From Scrofimicrobium sp. R131 (lineage in GTDB: Bacteria; Actinomycetota; Actinomycetes; Actinomycetales; Actinomycetaceae), in assembly GCF_040256745.1 (NCBI RefSeq), contig NZ_CP138335.1:558001-622000 (forward strand): a DNA stretch of 64,000 bases, in the 5' to 3' direction. The translations under genes and the position numbers were made by a program. The notes beneath the pieces were generated by a model, which did no database searches, was not told the DNA's origin, and saw nothing but the letters and a program-made list of their open reading frames with translations. The stretch's first letter is position 1. Each line of letters opens with the position of its first letter. Below are positions 21,071 to 30,000 of the stretch, piece after piece.

Positions 21071-21493
21071 CTGACCAAGGAAGGAGGTTCACATCCGTTG
21101 GGATGCGGCCGAAAGCCTGAGAGCGTTCCCGCGGTGTCCATTGGTAGAGTCCGGCACAACCACTAATTGACCTGCATAAATGCACATATCCGTCCGTGGC
21201 GAGTGCGTCTGCCCGCCATTGGGGGGTGTGTCTGATGACGATAGTTTATTGAGTGTCTCGGACACGAAAATATGCTGTAAACAAGATGAGTTCGATCCTG
21301 TCGTTGACGACAAATAAAGCCGAACCTACGTAATGTTCAGACAAATAGATCAGAAGTCATTCAACGCCGATCTGGACCAGAAAGCGCGCGGTTCCAAGGA
21401 ATCTCAGTAGTGGCGAACCTGGGCGCGAAAGGTTCTGGTCTAAGCGGTGGGCTGGTCTGAACGGACGGAATGGCATCGAAGCCGATTCCGTCC

Positions 21494-21513
21494 CAGCTAG
21501 GGAAACCTAGCTG
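21494..21513 (+). promoter_or_regulatory. GNRA-loop hairpin in the leader of the CUT1 locus
   Basis: CAGCTAGG and CCTAGCTG form a perfect 8-bp stem around a GAAA loop, 10 nt before the AAAGGAGAG ribosome-binding site. A second imperfect hairpin (21466-21491) lies directly upstream. They could stabilise the long leader or tune translation. Confidence 0.5.
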
Positions 21514-21535
21514 AAGGCAATCAAAGGAGAGAAGC

Positions 21536-22798
21536 ATGAAGATCAAGCAAGCAGCAATAGGAATTGTTGGGGCCAGTTTGGCCCTTGGGCTGGCCGGCTG
21601 TGGTGGCTCCAACTCGGGAGACCAATCGGGTGCGTCGGGCGGCAAATCGGGTAGCTCGGAGCGAGCCAACCAGATGTACACCTGGGTCTCGAACGAATCG
21701 GACCGCGAGCAGTGGGAGACGTTTATCTCCGGGGTGCAAGAGAACGGCGATCCCGACTTCTCCATCACGTTGGAAGGCCCTACCTTCCAGGAATACTGGA
21801 CGTTGGCAAAGACGAGAATGGCCGCGTCAGATGCACCTTGTATCCTCACCACCCAGGCCGCCCGGGCACAGGAGCTGGGATCCCTCCTGGCACCTCTTGA
21901 CGATCTGGCCAAGGAAGCAGGGCTTGATTTGGGTCAGTACAACCAAGCCATGATGCAGGGGATGACGGTGGATGGGACAGTTCGCGCTATTCCTTACGAT
22001 GCTGAGCCCATGCTGATGTACTTCAACCGGGACATGTTCAAGGCTGCTGGACTCGAGGACCCTAGCGTCAACTACACCACCGAGCAGTTCATCTCGGATG
22101 CCAAAGCGCTGACTGACGGGGATGTCTACGGCACGTCGGTCGGACCGGACCTAACCTACCCATACCTGCCATTCTCCTTCGCCAATGGACATGCGCCGGT
22201 GAAAGAGGGTGAACTGGACCTGACGAATCCGGACTTCGTCAAGGATGTACAGCAGGTCATGGACATGGTTTCGGTGGATGGGATCTCAAGTGCGCCCAAC
22301 CCGTCGGACAACGATGAGGTGTCGCGCCAGAACTTCCTGGCCGGCAAGATTGGGATCATCGTCGACGGGCCGTGGTTCTACTCGACCATCAAAGATGGAG
22401 CTAGTTTTGACGTCGGGATTGCCGTGCCTCCATCAAACTCCGGTGACTCAATTGGCCTGATCCAAGGTTCCGGGTTTGGCATTGCCGAAAGCTGCCCGGA
22501 CAAGGAAGCTGCCTTCGCCAACATCATGAAGATGACCACTCCTGAGGTGGTTGGGTATGTGGGTGAGCACCGGGGGACCGTACCTTCGATCGACTCGGCA
22601 CTCGACGCCTGGGCAACCGGAAAACCCGAAGCCGATGTCGAGGTGGTGAAAGCGCTCCTGGCCAATGGCCTCCCGCTGGTTACCACCCCCACCTGGAATC
22701 AGGTGGTTACCCAGTTCCAGCAGTATTCACCTGAAGGAGCCCGAGGGGATCGCACTGCTCAGGATATCCTCGAGTCCATTGAAAAGTCGGTTGGCTAG
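21536..22798 (+). CDS. CUT1 sugar ABC transporter substrate-binding lipoprotein
   Basis: A 420-residue family 1 extracellular solute-binding lipoprotein. The signal peptide ends in the lipobox LAGC (Cys 22), followed by a Gly/Ser-rich linker. The body has the usual features of oligosaccharide-binding proteins (PYDAEPMLMYFNRDMFKAAG, GKIGIIVDGPWFYS, GSGFGIAESC). It should capture a fucosylated oligosaccharide or glycoside, judged from the GH29 enzyme in the same operon. The operon continues with two permeases and has no ATPase. The operator at 21059 lies 466 nt upstream. Confidence 0.9.
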   Translation: MKIKQAAIGIVGASLALGLAGCGGSNSGDQSGASGGKSGSSERANQMYTWVSNESDREQWETFISGVQENGDPDFSITLEGPTFQEYWTLAKTRMAASDAPCILTTQAARAQELGSLLAPLDDLAKEAGLDLGQYNQAMMQGMTVDGTVRAIPYDAEPMLMYFNRDMFKAAGLEDPSVNYTTEQFISDAKALTDGDVYGTSVGPDLTYPYLPFSFANGHAPVKEGELDLTNPDFVKDVQQVMDMVSVDGISSAPNPSDNDEVSRQNFLAGKIGIIVDGPWFYSTIKDGASFDVGIAVPPSNSGDSIGLIQGSGFGIAESCPDKEAAFANIMKMTTPEVVGYVGEHRGTVPSIDSALDAWATGKPEADVEVVKALLANGLPLVTTPTWNQVVTQFQQYSPEGARGDRTAQDILESIEKSVG

Positions 22799-22806
22799 GA
22801 ATAGCG

Positions 22807-23742
22807 ATGACGGCTCAAAGTAAGGCCGTCCCGAAGGTGGAATTGCCGGCAAAACCGGCCGGCAACTCCACCCGCCGGGAACGGATACTGGCGCTTTTTC
22901 ACCTGTTCCCTGGGATGGCGGGGTTTCTAGTCTTTATTGTGATCCCGCTGATCGGGTCTCTGGTGATCAGCCTGTACAAGTGGCCCCTGTACGGAGAGCG
23001 CGAGTTTGTTGGCATTGAAAACTACACCCACCTCCTTGGGGGCGGGGATCCGGTCTTCTACACGGTGTTGCTGAACACCGCCATCTTTGCCATTGGCTAC
23101 ACCGCACTGAACTTGGTGCTGTGCACCGGTATTGCCGTGTGGCTCCATTCACTGCCCACGTGGGCACCTTTTTTTCGGGTTCTATTCTTCATTCCTGTTG
23201 TCACTCCGATGGTGGCCAACGCTCTCATTTGGAGGTTGATGCTGCAGGACAACGGGGTGGTGAACTCAGTCCTAGCCAAGATTGGGATCGAGGGCCCATC
23301 CTGGCTTGGTTCCGGAGGCTGGGCGATGGCGGCCCTGATCATGATGTCGCTTTGGCAGGGGGTTGGCTACAACATTGTGGTCCTAGCAGCAGGGCTCAAC
23401 AACATCAACCCTTCAGTAATCGAGGCAGCCCGCCTCGATGGGACCGGCACATGGAAGCGGTTCTGGAGAATCACCTTCCCGATGCTTTCTCCGTCCCTGT
23501 TTTTCGCCAGCGTGATGACGGTAATTGGTGGGTTCAAAGTGTTCACCCAGCCCTACATGTTGACGAAAGGCGGTCCGGGCGATGCAACCAACACGCTGGT
23601 TCTCTCCCTTTACCGCTCGGGGTTCTCCTACGACAAGCTCGGCCTTGCTTCCTCGATGGCCTGGGTGCTTTTCGTTATCGTGATGGTCTTCACCGCCCTG
23701 CAGTTCTTGGGCCAAAAGAAGTGGGTGAACTATGACAACTAG
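22807..23742 (+). CDS. CUT1 sugar ABC transporter permease 1
   Basis: A 311-residue permease of the MalF/UgpA type with six predicted membrane segments and the EAA loop EAARLDGTGTWKRFWRITFPML, which docks the ATPase. The start follows AGGAATAGCG. It overlaps the next permease by 11 nt. It forms the membrane channel with its partner. Confidence 0.92.
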   Translation: MTAQSKAVPKVELPAKPAGNSTRRERILALFHLFPGMAGFLVFIVIPLIGSLVISLYKWPLYGEREFVGIENYTHLLGGGDPVFYTVLLNTAIFAIGYTALNLVLCTGIAVWLHSLPTWAPFFRVLFFIPVVTPMVANALIWRLMLQDNGVVNSVLAKIGIEGPSWLGSGGWAMAALIMMSLWQGVGYNIVVLAAGLNNINPSVIEAARLDGTGTWKRFWRITFPMLSPSLFFASVMTVIGGFKVFTQPYMLTKGGPGDATNTLVLSLYRSGFSYDKLGLASSMAWVLFVIVMVFTALQFLGQKKWVNYDN

Positions 23743-24619
23743 TCTGTCTGAAACGCGTATCTCCACCGCGTCTGTCGATCCGGTTCCGATCCGCCACAAG
23801 CACTCAATTGGGACTGTCGTTAGCAAGACCCTCCTAGCCATCTTTGGGTTCGTCTTCTTCATTCCATTTATCTGGATGTTCCTTACTTCCCTAAAGCCGT
23901 CCATGGAGGTGTTGCTGGGTGGCGCCGACCCGTTCGGCTCTTCGATCGTCTGGAGCAACTACCAGAACGTGTTTACGTCGATACCATTTGGTCGGATCCT
24001 GCTGAACACCTTCTTTATCGCCGGGGTTGGCGCTGGGATTGCCGTCCTCGTATCAGTGTTGAACGCCTATGCGTTCGCGCGACTGAAGTTCCCTGGGCGC
24101 AGCGTGTTGTTCTTCATCCTGGTGGCAACCCTGATGTTGCCGGTGGAAGTGTTGGTGATCCCGCTCTTCATCGGAGCCAACGAGTTGGGGATGATCAACA
24201 CCTACTCAGCGGTGATCCTTCCCTTCGCGTTTGGAGCCTTCGGGACGTTCCTGCTCAGGGAGTTCCTGCTGTCGCTCCCGGCTGACTATGAGGAAGCAGC
24301 CCGAATCGATGGGGCCTCGCAGTTTCAGTTGCTGTGGCACGTGATTGTGCCGCTGCTTCGCGGGCCCATTTCAATTGTTGGAGCCTTCGCGTTCATCGAC
24401 TACTGGAACAACTTCCTCTGGCCGTTGATTATTATCACCGACCCGAGCAAGGCCCCGCTGCAACTTGGGTTGTCCATGTTCTCAGGCGAACGAGGGACCG
24501 ATTGGGGCCCGCTGATGGCGGCCTGTTCGGTTGCGGTGCTGGCCAGCCTCGTGATCGTCATTTTGATGCAGCGCCAACTGGCAAAAGGAATCAACATTGG
24601 AGGTTTTGGTGGCAAATGA
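23732..24619 (+). CDS. CUT1 sugar ABC transporter permease 2
   Basis: A 295-residue permease of the MalG/UgpE type with six predicted membrane segments and the EAA loop EEAARIDGASQFQLLWHVIVPLL. The start overlaps the stop of the first permease, and its own end overlaps the fucosidase start. No ATP-binding gene follows, which implies a shared MsiK/MalK-type ATPase elsewhere in the genome. Confidence 0.92.
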   Translation: MTTSLSETRISTASVDPVPIRHKHSIGTVVSKTLLAIFGFVFFIPFIWMFLTSLKPSMEVLLGGADPFGSSIVWSNYQNVFTSIPFGRILLNTFFIAGVGAGIAVLVSVLNAYAFARLKFPGRSVLFFILVATLMLPVEVLVIPLFIGANELGMINTYSAVILPFAFGAFGTFLLREFLLSLPADYEEAARIDGASQFQLLWHVIVPLLRGPISIVGAFAFIDYWNNFLWPLIIITDPSKAPLQLGLSMFSGERGTDWGPLMAACSVAVLASLVIVILMQRQLAKGINIGGFGGK

Positions 24620-25922
24620 GCAAATGGCTTCCGGAGCGGAAGCGGAGCGTTGGGCTGCGTTGAAGCACCCACTTCCAGACTGGTTCAACCGGACCAAGCT
24701 GGGCTATTTCATCCATTGGGGTCCATACTCTGTGCCGGCCTGGGGTGAACCCATTGCTGAACTAGGGACCATCCCCCCGGGCGAGTGGTACACCCACAAT
24801 CCGTACGCTGAGTGGTACTACAACACCATCCGGATTCCGGGCAGCCCCGCGCAACAGCACCACCAGGAAGTGTATGGGGGAGCCCCCTACGACGACTTCT
24901 TGGATCAGTGGAAGGCAGAAAACTTCGACCCCGAGCAGTTAGTGGGCCTCCTGGCCGAAGGCGGTGCGGGGTACCTAGTTCTCACTACCAAGCATCACGA
25001 CGGTGTTTGTCTGTGGGATGCGCCTGAAACTGGCGATCGGAACACGGTGCGCAGAGGCCCGAAGCGAGATCTGGTCGGCGCCTATGCGCAGGCGTGCCGG
25101 AATCACGGAGTTCGGTTTGGCACGTACTACTCAGGAGGGTTGGATTGGTTCGTGCGTCCCACCGATCCGATTGGGCCACATGAGTCATGGCACTTTGAGG
25201 GATTGCGGCCGTTGGACGCAGAGTACGCGAGCTATGCTGCCAGCCATCTGCGAGACCTAATTGAGCGGTATCAACCGGACGTGCTCTGGAACGACATTGA
25301 GTGGCCTGATGCTGGGAAGAACTTCAGCTCAGATGGAATTGGGCGGGTGTTTGAAGAGTATTACGCTGCTCACCCAGATGGCGTAGTAAACGACCGGTGG
25401 AATGTGCCTCATGCCGACTATCTGACCAGTGAGTACCAGCATCTGCTTGACTCTGAATCAGCTGAGGCCTGGGAGAACTGCCGGGGACTCGGCCTTTCGT
25501 TTGGATACAACCAGATGGAGGGGCCAGAGCATGCGCTTTTGGCACCCGACGCCATGAAGCACCTGGTGGATGTGGTCACGCGTGGAGGACACCTGCTGTT
25601 GGGTGTTGGGCCAAAAGCCGATGGCACGCTTCCGGAGTGGCAAGAACAGATCGTCCGCAACATTGGGCGTTGGACAGGGCCGATGGCTGAGCTCCTGGCT
25701 GAGTTGGAGCCAACCAAAGTGAAGCCGGACTTGGAACTGGGTGACACTTGGATCCGATTCGGAGACTGGAATGGGCGCATGGTGGCTTTTGTGGATGCCG
25801 ATCAACCTGTTCCCGTTCCGGCTGGTTCACAGCTCCTCTCACCTGCTTGGGCGAACTTGGTGGAAACGGAGTTGACCATGGATCCGGATCGGCCGGGTCC
25901 GGCGGTCATTCAGCTGCCATAA
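24609..25922 (+). CDS. Alpha-L-fucosidase, GH29 (first)
   Basis: GH29 enzymes release alpha-L-fucose with retention. The 437-residue product has the typical start of the catalytic barrel (KLGYFIHWGPYSVPAWGE), KHHDGVCLWD, and the nucleophile region PDVLWNDIEWPD, where the Asp of W-N-D is the expected nucleophile. There is no signal peptide, so it works on imported sugars in the cytoplasm. I start at GTG 24609 (GGAGG 5-6 nt upstream, 11-nt overlap with the permease); ATG 24624 is the alternative. It is the last gene of the CUT1 operon. Confidence 0.9.
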   Translation: MANEQMASGAEAERWAALKHPLPDWFNRTKLGYFIHWGPYSVPAWGEPIAELGTIPPGEWYTHNPYAEWYYNTIRIPGSPAQQHHQEVYGGAPYDDFLDQWKAENFDPEQLVGLLAEGGAGYLVLTTKHHDGVCLWDAPETGDRNTVRRGPKRDLVGAYAQACRNHGVRFGTYYSGGLDWFVRPTDPIGPHESWHFEGLRPLDAEYASYAASHLRDLIERYQPDVLWNDIEWPDAGKNFSSDGIGRVFEEYYAAHPDGVVNDRWNVPHADYLTSEYQHLLDSESAEAWENCRGLGLSFGYNQMEGPEHALLAPDAMKHLVDVVTRGGHLLLGVGPKADGTLPEWQEQIVRNIGRWTGPMAELLAELEPTKVKPDLELGDTWIRFGDWNGRMVAFVDADQPVPVPAGSQLLSPAWANLVETELTMDPDRPGPAVIQLP

Positions 25923-25935
25923 ACTAGACAAACAG

Positions 25936-25971
25936 AAGTTGAGGCCCCTCCGACGCGAGGGGCCTCAACTT
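25936..25971 (+). terminator. Terminator of the first CUT1-fucosidase operon
   Basis: A perfect 15-bp stem (25936-25950 with 25957-25971) with a 6-nt loop, 13 nt after the stop codon. The T tract is weak (TGTCTG). Confidence 0.8.
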
Positions 25972-26213
25972 GTCTGCGGGGTTCATCTGATTGCGGACAG
26001 ATTTGCCGGCTGAGCCAAGGTGGTCGACTGGGTCGAGGCCCCTCGCGATGGTGGCAACCGTTGGGGGAGTGACTTTGTTCGGTCGGTTGGCCAAGGTTGC
26101 CCGGACCAGGGCGCGCTGCCCCGGCCGGGCCATGTTTGCCAGGTCAAAGGTGGGGCAAACATTGGTGGAGCAATCACCCATGGATCCAACACCAAGATGA
26201 GCCACAAACCAGA

Positions 26214-26246
26214 GGCCCCGCCCCTGCCGAAGCAGGAGGCGGGGCC
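26214..26246 (-). terminator. Terminator of the CUT2 transporter operon
   Basis: A 9-bp outer stem (26214-26222 with 26238-26246) continues into a 5-bp inner stem (26223-26227 with 26232-26236) with one bulged A and a CGAA loop, placed 20 nt past the end of the binding-protein gene on the minus strand. Confidence 0.75.
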
Positions 26247-26266
26247 AGAATCTGAGGACTTACCCT

Positions 26267-27295
26267 CTACTCGTAGAGGACAGCGGCGATCTTCTCGTCG
26301 TCGATGTTGTCCTTGGTGTAGAAGTAGAAGCCCGGGTCAATGGTCTTCTCCAGGGTCTCACCGTTGATGGCAGCGATGGCGGCCTTGACCGTCTCGTAGC
26401 CGATGCCGACCGGGTTCTGGGTCACGGCGCCGTACATCAGGCCTTCTCGGATCGCGTCGGTCTGAGCCTTGCCGGAGTCAAAGCCGATCAGGACCAGGTC
26501 GCCAGCCTTCTTGCCAGCTTCCTTGTAACCCTGGACCATGCCGATGGCGGAGCCTTCGTTGGAGGCGTAGATGCCAGCCAGGTTCGGGTGGGAGGAAATC
26601 ATGGCCTTGGTGATATCTGCGGACGTGGCCTGGTCGCCGTTGCCGTACTGGATATCAACGATCGTGATGTCAGGCTCGTTCTCTTCCATGTAGTCCTTGA
26701 ACCCATCGCGACGACCCTGACCGGAGCCGGAGGTCTGGTCGTGGACGACCATGGCGACCTCGCCCTTGTGGTTGATCTGCTCAGCCATCTGCTTGGCGGC
26801 CTCGGCCGCAGCGGCATGGTTGTCGGTGGCGACGGTGGTTACCGGGATGTCGGATTCGACGCCGGAGTCAAAGGCGATAATCGGAATCCCGGCTGCCTGT
26901 GCCTGCTCCAGGAGGGGAATGGCGGACTGCGAGTCGAGGGCTGCCAGGCCGATTGCACTCGGGTTCTTGGCGAGCGCGGTCTCAAGCATGGCAATCTGCT
27001 TGTCGACTTCAGTTTCCTTGTCCGGGCCCTCGAAGGAGACCGTGACGCCGAACTCTTCAGCCGCCTGATCGGCGCCAGCCTTCACTGCCTGCCAGAACTG
27101 GTGCTGGAAGCCCTTGGAGACCAGGGCGATGTAGGTGTCGGAGTCTGATTCTCCGCCGCCCTCGGACGCACTGTCGCTCTGATTGGCGTCGTCCGAGGCG
27201 GGCTTGTCGTTGCTGCCTCCGGAGCCACACCCGGCGAGGGCCATGGCCGCAACGGCGAAGCCAGTGGCAAAGAGGCCGATCTTGGTTCGTTTCAT
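26267..27295 (-). CDS. CUT2 (ribose-type) ABC transporter sugar-binding lipoprotein
   Basis: A 342-residue periplasmic-binding-protein-type 1 (RbsB-like) lipoprotein. The lipobox is LAGC (Cys 23), followed by a Ser/Asp/Glu-rich linker. Motifs include FQHQFWQAVKAGADQAAEEFGV, GLAALDSQSAIPLLEQAQAAGIPIIAFDSG and AIYASNEGSAIGMVQGY-like text. CUT2 systems import monosaccharides; the link to a fucose isomerase, FucU and a shared operator points to L-fucose. The gene is promoter-distal in its operon (ATPase, permease, binding protein). Confidence 0.9.
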   Translation of the reverse strand: MKRTKIGLFATGFAVAAMALAGCGSGGSNDKPASDDANQSDSASEGGGESDSDTYIALVSKGFQHQFWQAVKAGADQAAEEFGVTVSFEGPDKETEVDKQIAMLETALAKNPSAIGLAALDSQSAIPLLEQAQAAGIPIIAFDSGVESDIPVTTVATDNHAAAAEAAKQMAEQINHKGEVAMVVHDQTSGSGQGRRDGFKDYMEENEPDITIVDIQYGNGDQATSADITKAMISSHPNLAGIYASNEGSAIGMVQGYKEAGKKAGDLVLIGFDSGKAQTDAIREGLMYGAVTQNPVGIGYETVKAAIAAINGETLEKTIDPGFYFYTKDNIDDEKIAAVLYE

Positions 27296-27342
27296 TACTA
27301 CTCCTTAGTAGTTGTTTCCTATTTGGTTGGAAATCTGATTGG

Positions 27343-28344
27343 TTAGTTGGCCTTGTTGCGTCGGCTCTGGTCCAGGTAGACCGCCAGGAGGATTACCAGG
27401 CCGACTGCGACTGACTGCCATTCTTGGGGGACGGTGATGATCCGCAGACCATTGGTCAGGACCGCCATGATCATGGCCCCGATCACGGTTCCGGTGATGG
27501 AACCCTTACCGCCACTAAGGGACGTGCCGCCGATAACCACAGCGGCAATGGCCTGTAGCTCAAGTCCCATCCCGCCAGAGGGCTGGGCCGAGTTTAGGCG
27601 TGAGGCCTGCAGAATGCCTGCCAGGCCGATAAACAAACCGGAGAAGGTGTAGATCCAGATTTTCCACTTGGTCACGTTGACCCCGGAGAGGGCGGTCGCC
27701 TTCTCGTTCGAGCCAATTGCAAAGGTGTAGCGTCCAAGCAGCGTCTTAGAAAGGACAAACCAGGAGAAGACCATCATCAGGATAAAGATCAGGACGCCGA
27801 GGGGGATGCGAGTCCCGGGGATAATCGGCACGTTCATGATGTCGGCGAACCCGGGTGTGTCATTGAAGTAGATCGGCTTGGTGCCCGAAATGACCAGGGA
27901 CAGGCCCTGCGTAATCATCATCATGCCCAGGGTGGCAATGAACGGTGGAATGTTCAGCACGGCTACAGCGAAACCGTTGAGAAAGCCGACGATAGCGCCG
28001 ACCGCGATGGTGGCGATAATGCCGAGCCAGAGCGGCCAACCCCAATAGGTCATGAACACCCCGGCCATCACGCCGCAGAAGATCATGGCGGTCCCAACTG
28101 ACAGGTCGATTCCGCCGGTGACGATCACGAAGGTGACGCCGAGGGAAAGGATCCCGGTCACCGTGGCCGCCATCAGAATGGTGGTGATGTTGCTCAGGGT
28201 CATGAAGTTGGGGCTCATGAACGAGAACACCACCGTAATGATGATCAACGAGACTAACGCCAGCATCTGTTGGAGTGAACCGGTCCACCTGCTGGTCTTC
28301 TTGTCCTTCGGGTCGATCGAAGTCTCGAGTTTGGCCGTCGACAT
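27343..28344 (-). CDS. CUT2 ABC transporter permease (RbsC-like)
   Basis: A 333-residue BPD_transp_2 permease with eight to ten hydrophobic segments; GGIDLSVGTAMIFCGV and NGFAVAVLNIPPFIATLGMM are typical of the RbsC family, and AVVIGGTSLSGGKGSITGTVIGA is the cytoplasmic loop that meets the ATPase. Its start overlaps the last base of the ATPase gene. It carries the monosaccharide bound by the 26267 protein. Confidence 0.93.
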   Translation of the reverse strand: MSTAKLETSIDPKDKKTSRWTGSLQQMLALVSLIIITVVFSFMSPNFMTLSNITTILMAATVTGILSLGVTFVIVTGGIDLSVGTAMIFCGVMAGVFMTYWGWPLWLGIIATIAVGAIVGFLNGFAVAVLNIPPFIATLGMMMITQGLSLVISGTKPIYFNDTPGFADIMNVPIIPGTRIPLGVLIFILMMVFSWFVLSKTLLGRYTFAIGSNEKATALSGVNVTKWKIWIYTFSGLFIGLAGILQASRLNSAQPSGGMGLELQAIAAVVIGGTSLSGGKGSITGTVIGAMIMAVLTNGLRIITVPQEWQSVAVGLVILLAVYLDQSRRNKAN

Positions 28345-29879
28345 TATGCCACCACCTTTTTAGCGTTTGAAGTCGCGTGTTCCATGATTTTTTCTTGCGT
28401 AGCGCCCTCGTTCGGCATGATCGCGGTCAGTCGGCCATCGTTCATCACGGCGATCCGGTCAGCGACCCGAAGGACTTCCGGTAGATCTGAGGAGATCACG
28501 ATGATCGTCTTCCCCTGCCGGGCCAGGTCATCCAAGAGCCCGTAGATTTCTTCTTTTGCTCCCACGTCGATCCCGCGGGTTGGCTCGTCGAAAATGAGGA
28601 CGTCGCAGTCCTTCAAGAGCCACTTGGCAATGCCCACCTTCTGCTGGTTGCCCCCCGAGAGGTTCCCGACCGTCTGGTTGATGGACGGGGTTTTGATTCG
28701 GAGGATGTCCACGTATTTGCGGGCGGCATCGGCAATCGGCTTGCGCTTGACGACGCCTGACTTCACGAAAGCTGGGAGTGAAGGAAGGGCGATATTCTCC
28801 TTCACGTCCTGTTCAACCAGAATGCCCAGTTGCTTGCGGTCCTCGGACAGGTAGCCGATCCCGACAGCGGCCGCATCGGCTGGGGTGCGGGGTGCGATTA
28901 CCTTCCCGTGCAGGGTGATGGTCCCGCCCGAGCGGCGGTCGGCACCGATTAGGGCCCGGGCAATCTCAGTCCGCCCGGCTCCCATCAGGCCGGCAAATCC
29001 GAGGATCTCGCCTGACCTGGCTTCGAAGCTGACATCTTGGAGAAGTTCCTCGGTCGAGAGTCCCTCCACCTTGAGAACGACGTCGCCGGCCTCGTGCTGG
29101 TGGTGGACCCGCTGTTCGGCAGCGATCTCTCGACCCACCATCAGCTGGATGACTTCCTGCTCGGTGCAGGTGGCCGAGATCAACTCGCCGGCGTTGGCAC
29201 CGTCGCGCAGAACCGTGACGCGATCTGAGATAGCGGGAATCTCCTGCATCCGGTGCGAAATATAGATGACCCCGGTCGTGGGGGAGACAAACCGACGGAT
29301 CAGGTTGAACAGGGTCTGGACCTCGGCCTCGTTCAGGGCCGCCGTGGGTTCGTCCATGATCAGGATGCGCGAGTTGAAAGAGAGCGCCTTGGCGATCTCA
29401 ACCATCTGCTGCTCAGCCACCGACAGGTTCTCAACCAACTCGCGCGGGTTCAGCGGCAGGTCCAGGCGCGTCAGCAGTTCCTTAGCCTTCCGGTTCTGCT
29501 CGCGTTGCTTGAGGTATCCGCGGGATGTGAACTCGCGCCCGAGGTAGATGTTTTCCGCTACCGTCAGGTCGGGCATCAGGTTGAACTCCTGGTGGATGAT
29601 GGAGATGCCCAGTTCCTGTGCGTGCTTCGGGGATGATGGTTCAAACGGTTTCCCCTCGAAGAAGAAACGTCCCTTGTCCGGGGTGTAGATTCCGGACAAC
29701 AACTTCATCAAGGTGGACTTACCTGCGCCGTTCTCGCCCACTAGGGCCAACACCTCGCCGTGTTTCAGGTCGAGGCTGACGTTGTCCAAAGCGAGAACGC
29801 CGGGGAACTCCTTAGTTGCCCCCTCGATCACCAACAACCTGGATTCGTCTGGTGCGACATCCTGCGGCTGTTCGCTCAT
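28344..29879 (-). CDS. CUT2 ABC transporter duplicated ATPase (RbsA-like)
   Basis: A 511-residue protein with two fused ABC domains. The first has Walker A GENGAGKSTLMKLL and signature LSVAEQQM with Walker B ILIMDEPTAAL. The second has a degenerate Walker A (GLMGAGRTE), the signature LSGGNQQK and VLIFDEPTRGIDVG, as in RbsA. I start at ATG 29879 (AAGGGG at a good distance); the open frame runs on to 29924, which lacks a ribosome-binding site and abuts the operator. Confidence 0.93.
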   Translation of the reverse strand: MSEQPQDVAPDESRLLVIEGATKEFPGVLALDNVSLDLKHGEVLALVGENGAGKSTLMKLLSGIYTPDKGRFFFEGKPFEPSSPKHAQELGISIIHQEFNLMPDLTVAENIYLGREFTSRGYLKQREQNRKAKELLTRLDLPLNPRELVENLSVAEQQMVEIAKALSFNSRILIMDEPTAALNEAEVQTLFNLIRRFVSPTTGVIYISHRMQEIPAISDRVTVLRDGANAGELISATCTEQEVIQLMVGREIAAEQRVHHQHEAGDVVLKVEGLSTEELLQDVSFEARSGEILGFAGLMGAGRTEIARALIGADRRSGGTITLHGKVIAPRTPADAAAVGIGYLSEDRKQLGILVEQDVKENIALPSLPAFVKSGVVKRKPIADAARKYVDILRIKTPSINQTVGNLSGGNQQKVGIAKWLLKDCDVLIFDEPTRGIDVGAKEEIYGLLDDLARQGKTIIVISSDLPEVLRVADRIAVMNDGRLTAIMPNEGATQEKIMEHATSNAKKVVA

Positions 29880-29926
29880 ACTTAACCCCTTCGTCAAATC
29901 TTTGCTTTCTGTCGTCGTCGACATGC

Positions 29927-29940
29927 AGAAATCGATTTCT
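29927..29940. promoter_or_regulatory. LacI-type operator (site 2)
   Basis: AGAAATCGATTTCT is a perfect 14-bp palindrome containing the same 12-mer as site 1. It lies 6 nt downstream of the -10 box of the CUT2 transporter promoter. Confidence 0.78.
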
Positions 29941-29945
29941 CGAAC

Positions 29946-29973
29946 CTTATCGACTGCGTGAACACCGTGTCAA
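29946..29973 (-). promoter_or_regulatory. Promoter of the CUT2 transporter operon
   Basis: On the minus strand, -35 TTGACA (29973-29968), a 16-nt spacer and -10 GATAAG (29951-29946). Spacer length and the 6-nt gap to the operator equal those of the promoter at 21025. Confidence 0.7.
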
Positions 29974-30000
29974 GCGTTCCGAGTCCCCGTAACTAAACTG

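Larger units (their letters stand above)
20377..21535. other. Gene-poor region after tRNA-Arg
   Basis: About 1.16 kb with no credible protein gene; the short frames here show no family pattern and one is only the antisense of the tRNA. It looks less GC-rich and more degenerate than its surroundings. It holds a promoter with a LacI-type operator at 21025-21070, a strong AAGGAAGGAGGT site near 21078-21089 with no usable reading frame behind it, and two hairpins just before the gene at 21536 (21466-21491 and 21494-21513). Confidence 0.6.
25923..26266. other. Intergenic region with a degenerate repeat element
   Basis: It holds two terminators facing each other (25936-25971 and 26214-26246). Between them, 26052-26169 contains three sequence blocks that recur in the same order at 42154-42273. 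A 93-residue minus-strand frame is open here but has no family pattern and probably reflects the repeat. Confidence 0.55.

Noticed and set aside
25924-26205. A 93-residue minus-strand frame in the intergenic region
   Set aside because: Overlaps a terminator and the degenerate repeat; no ribosome-binding site and no family pattern.
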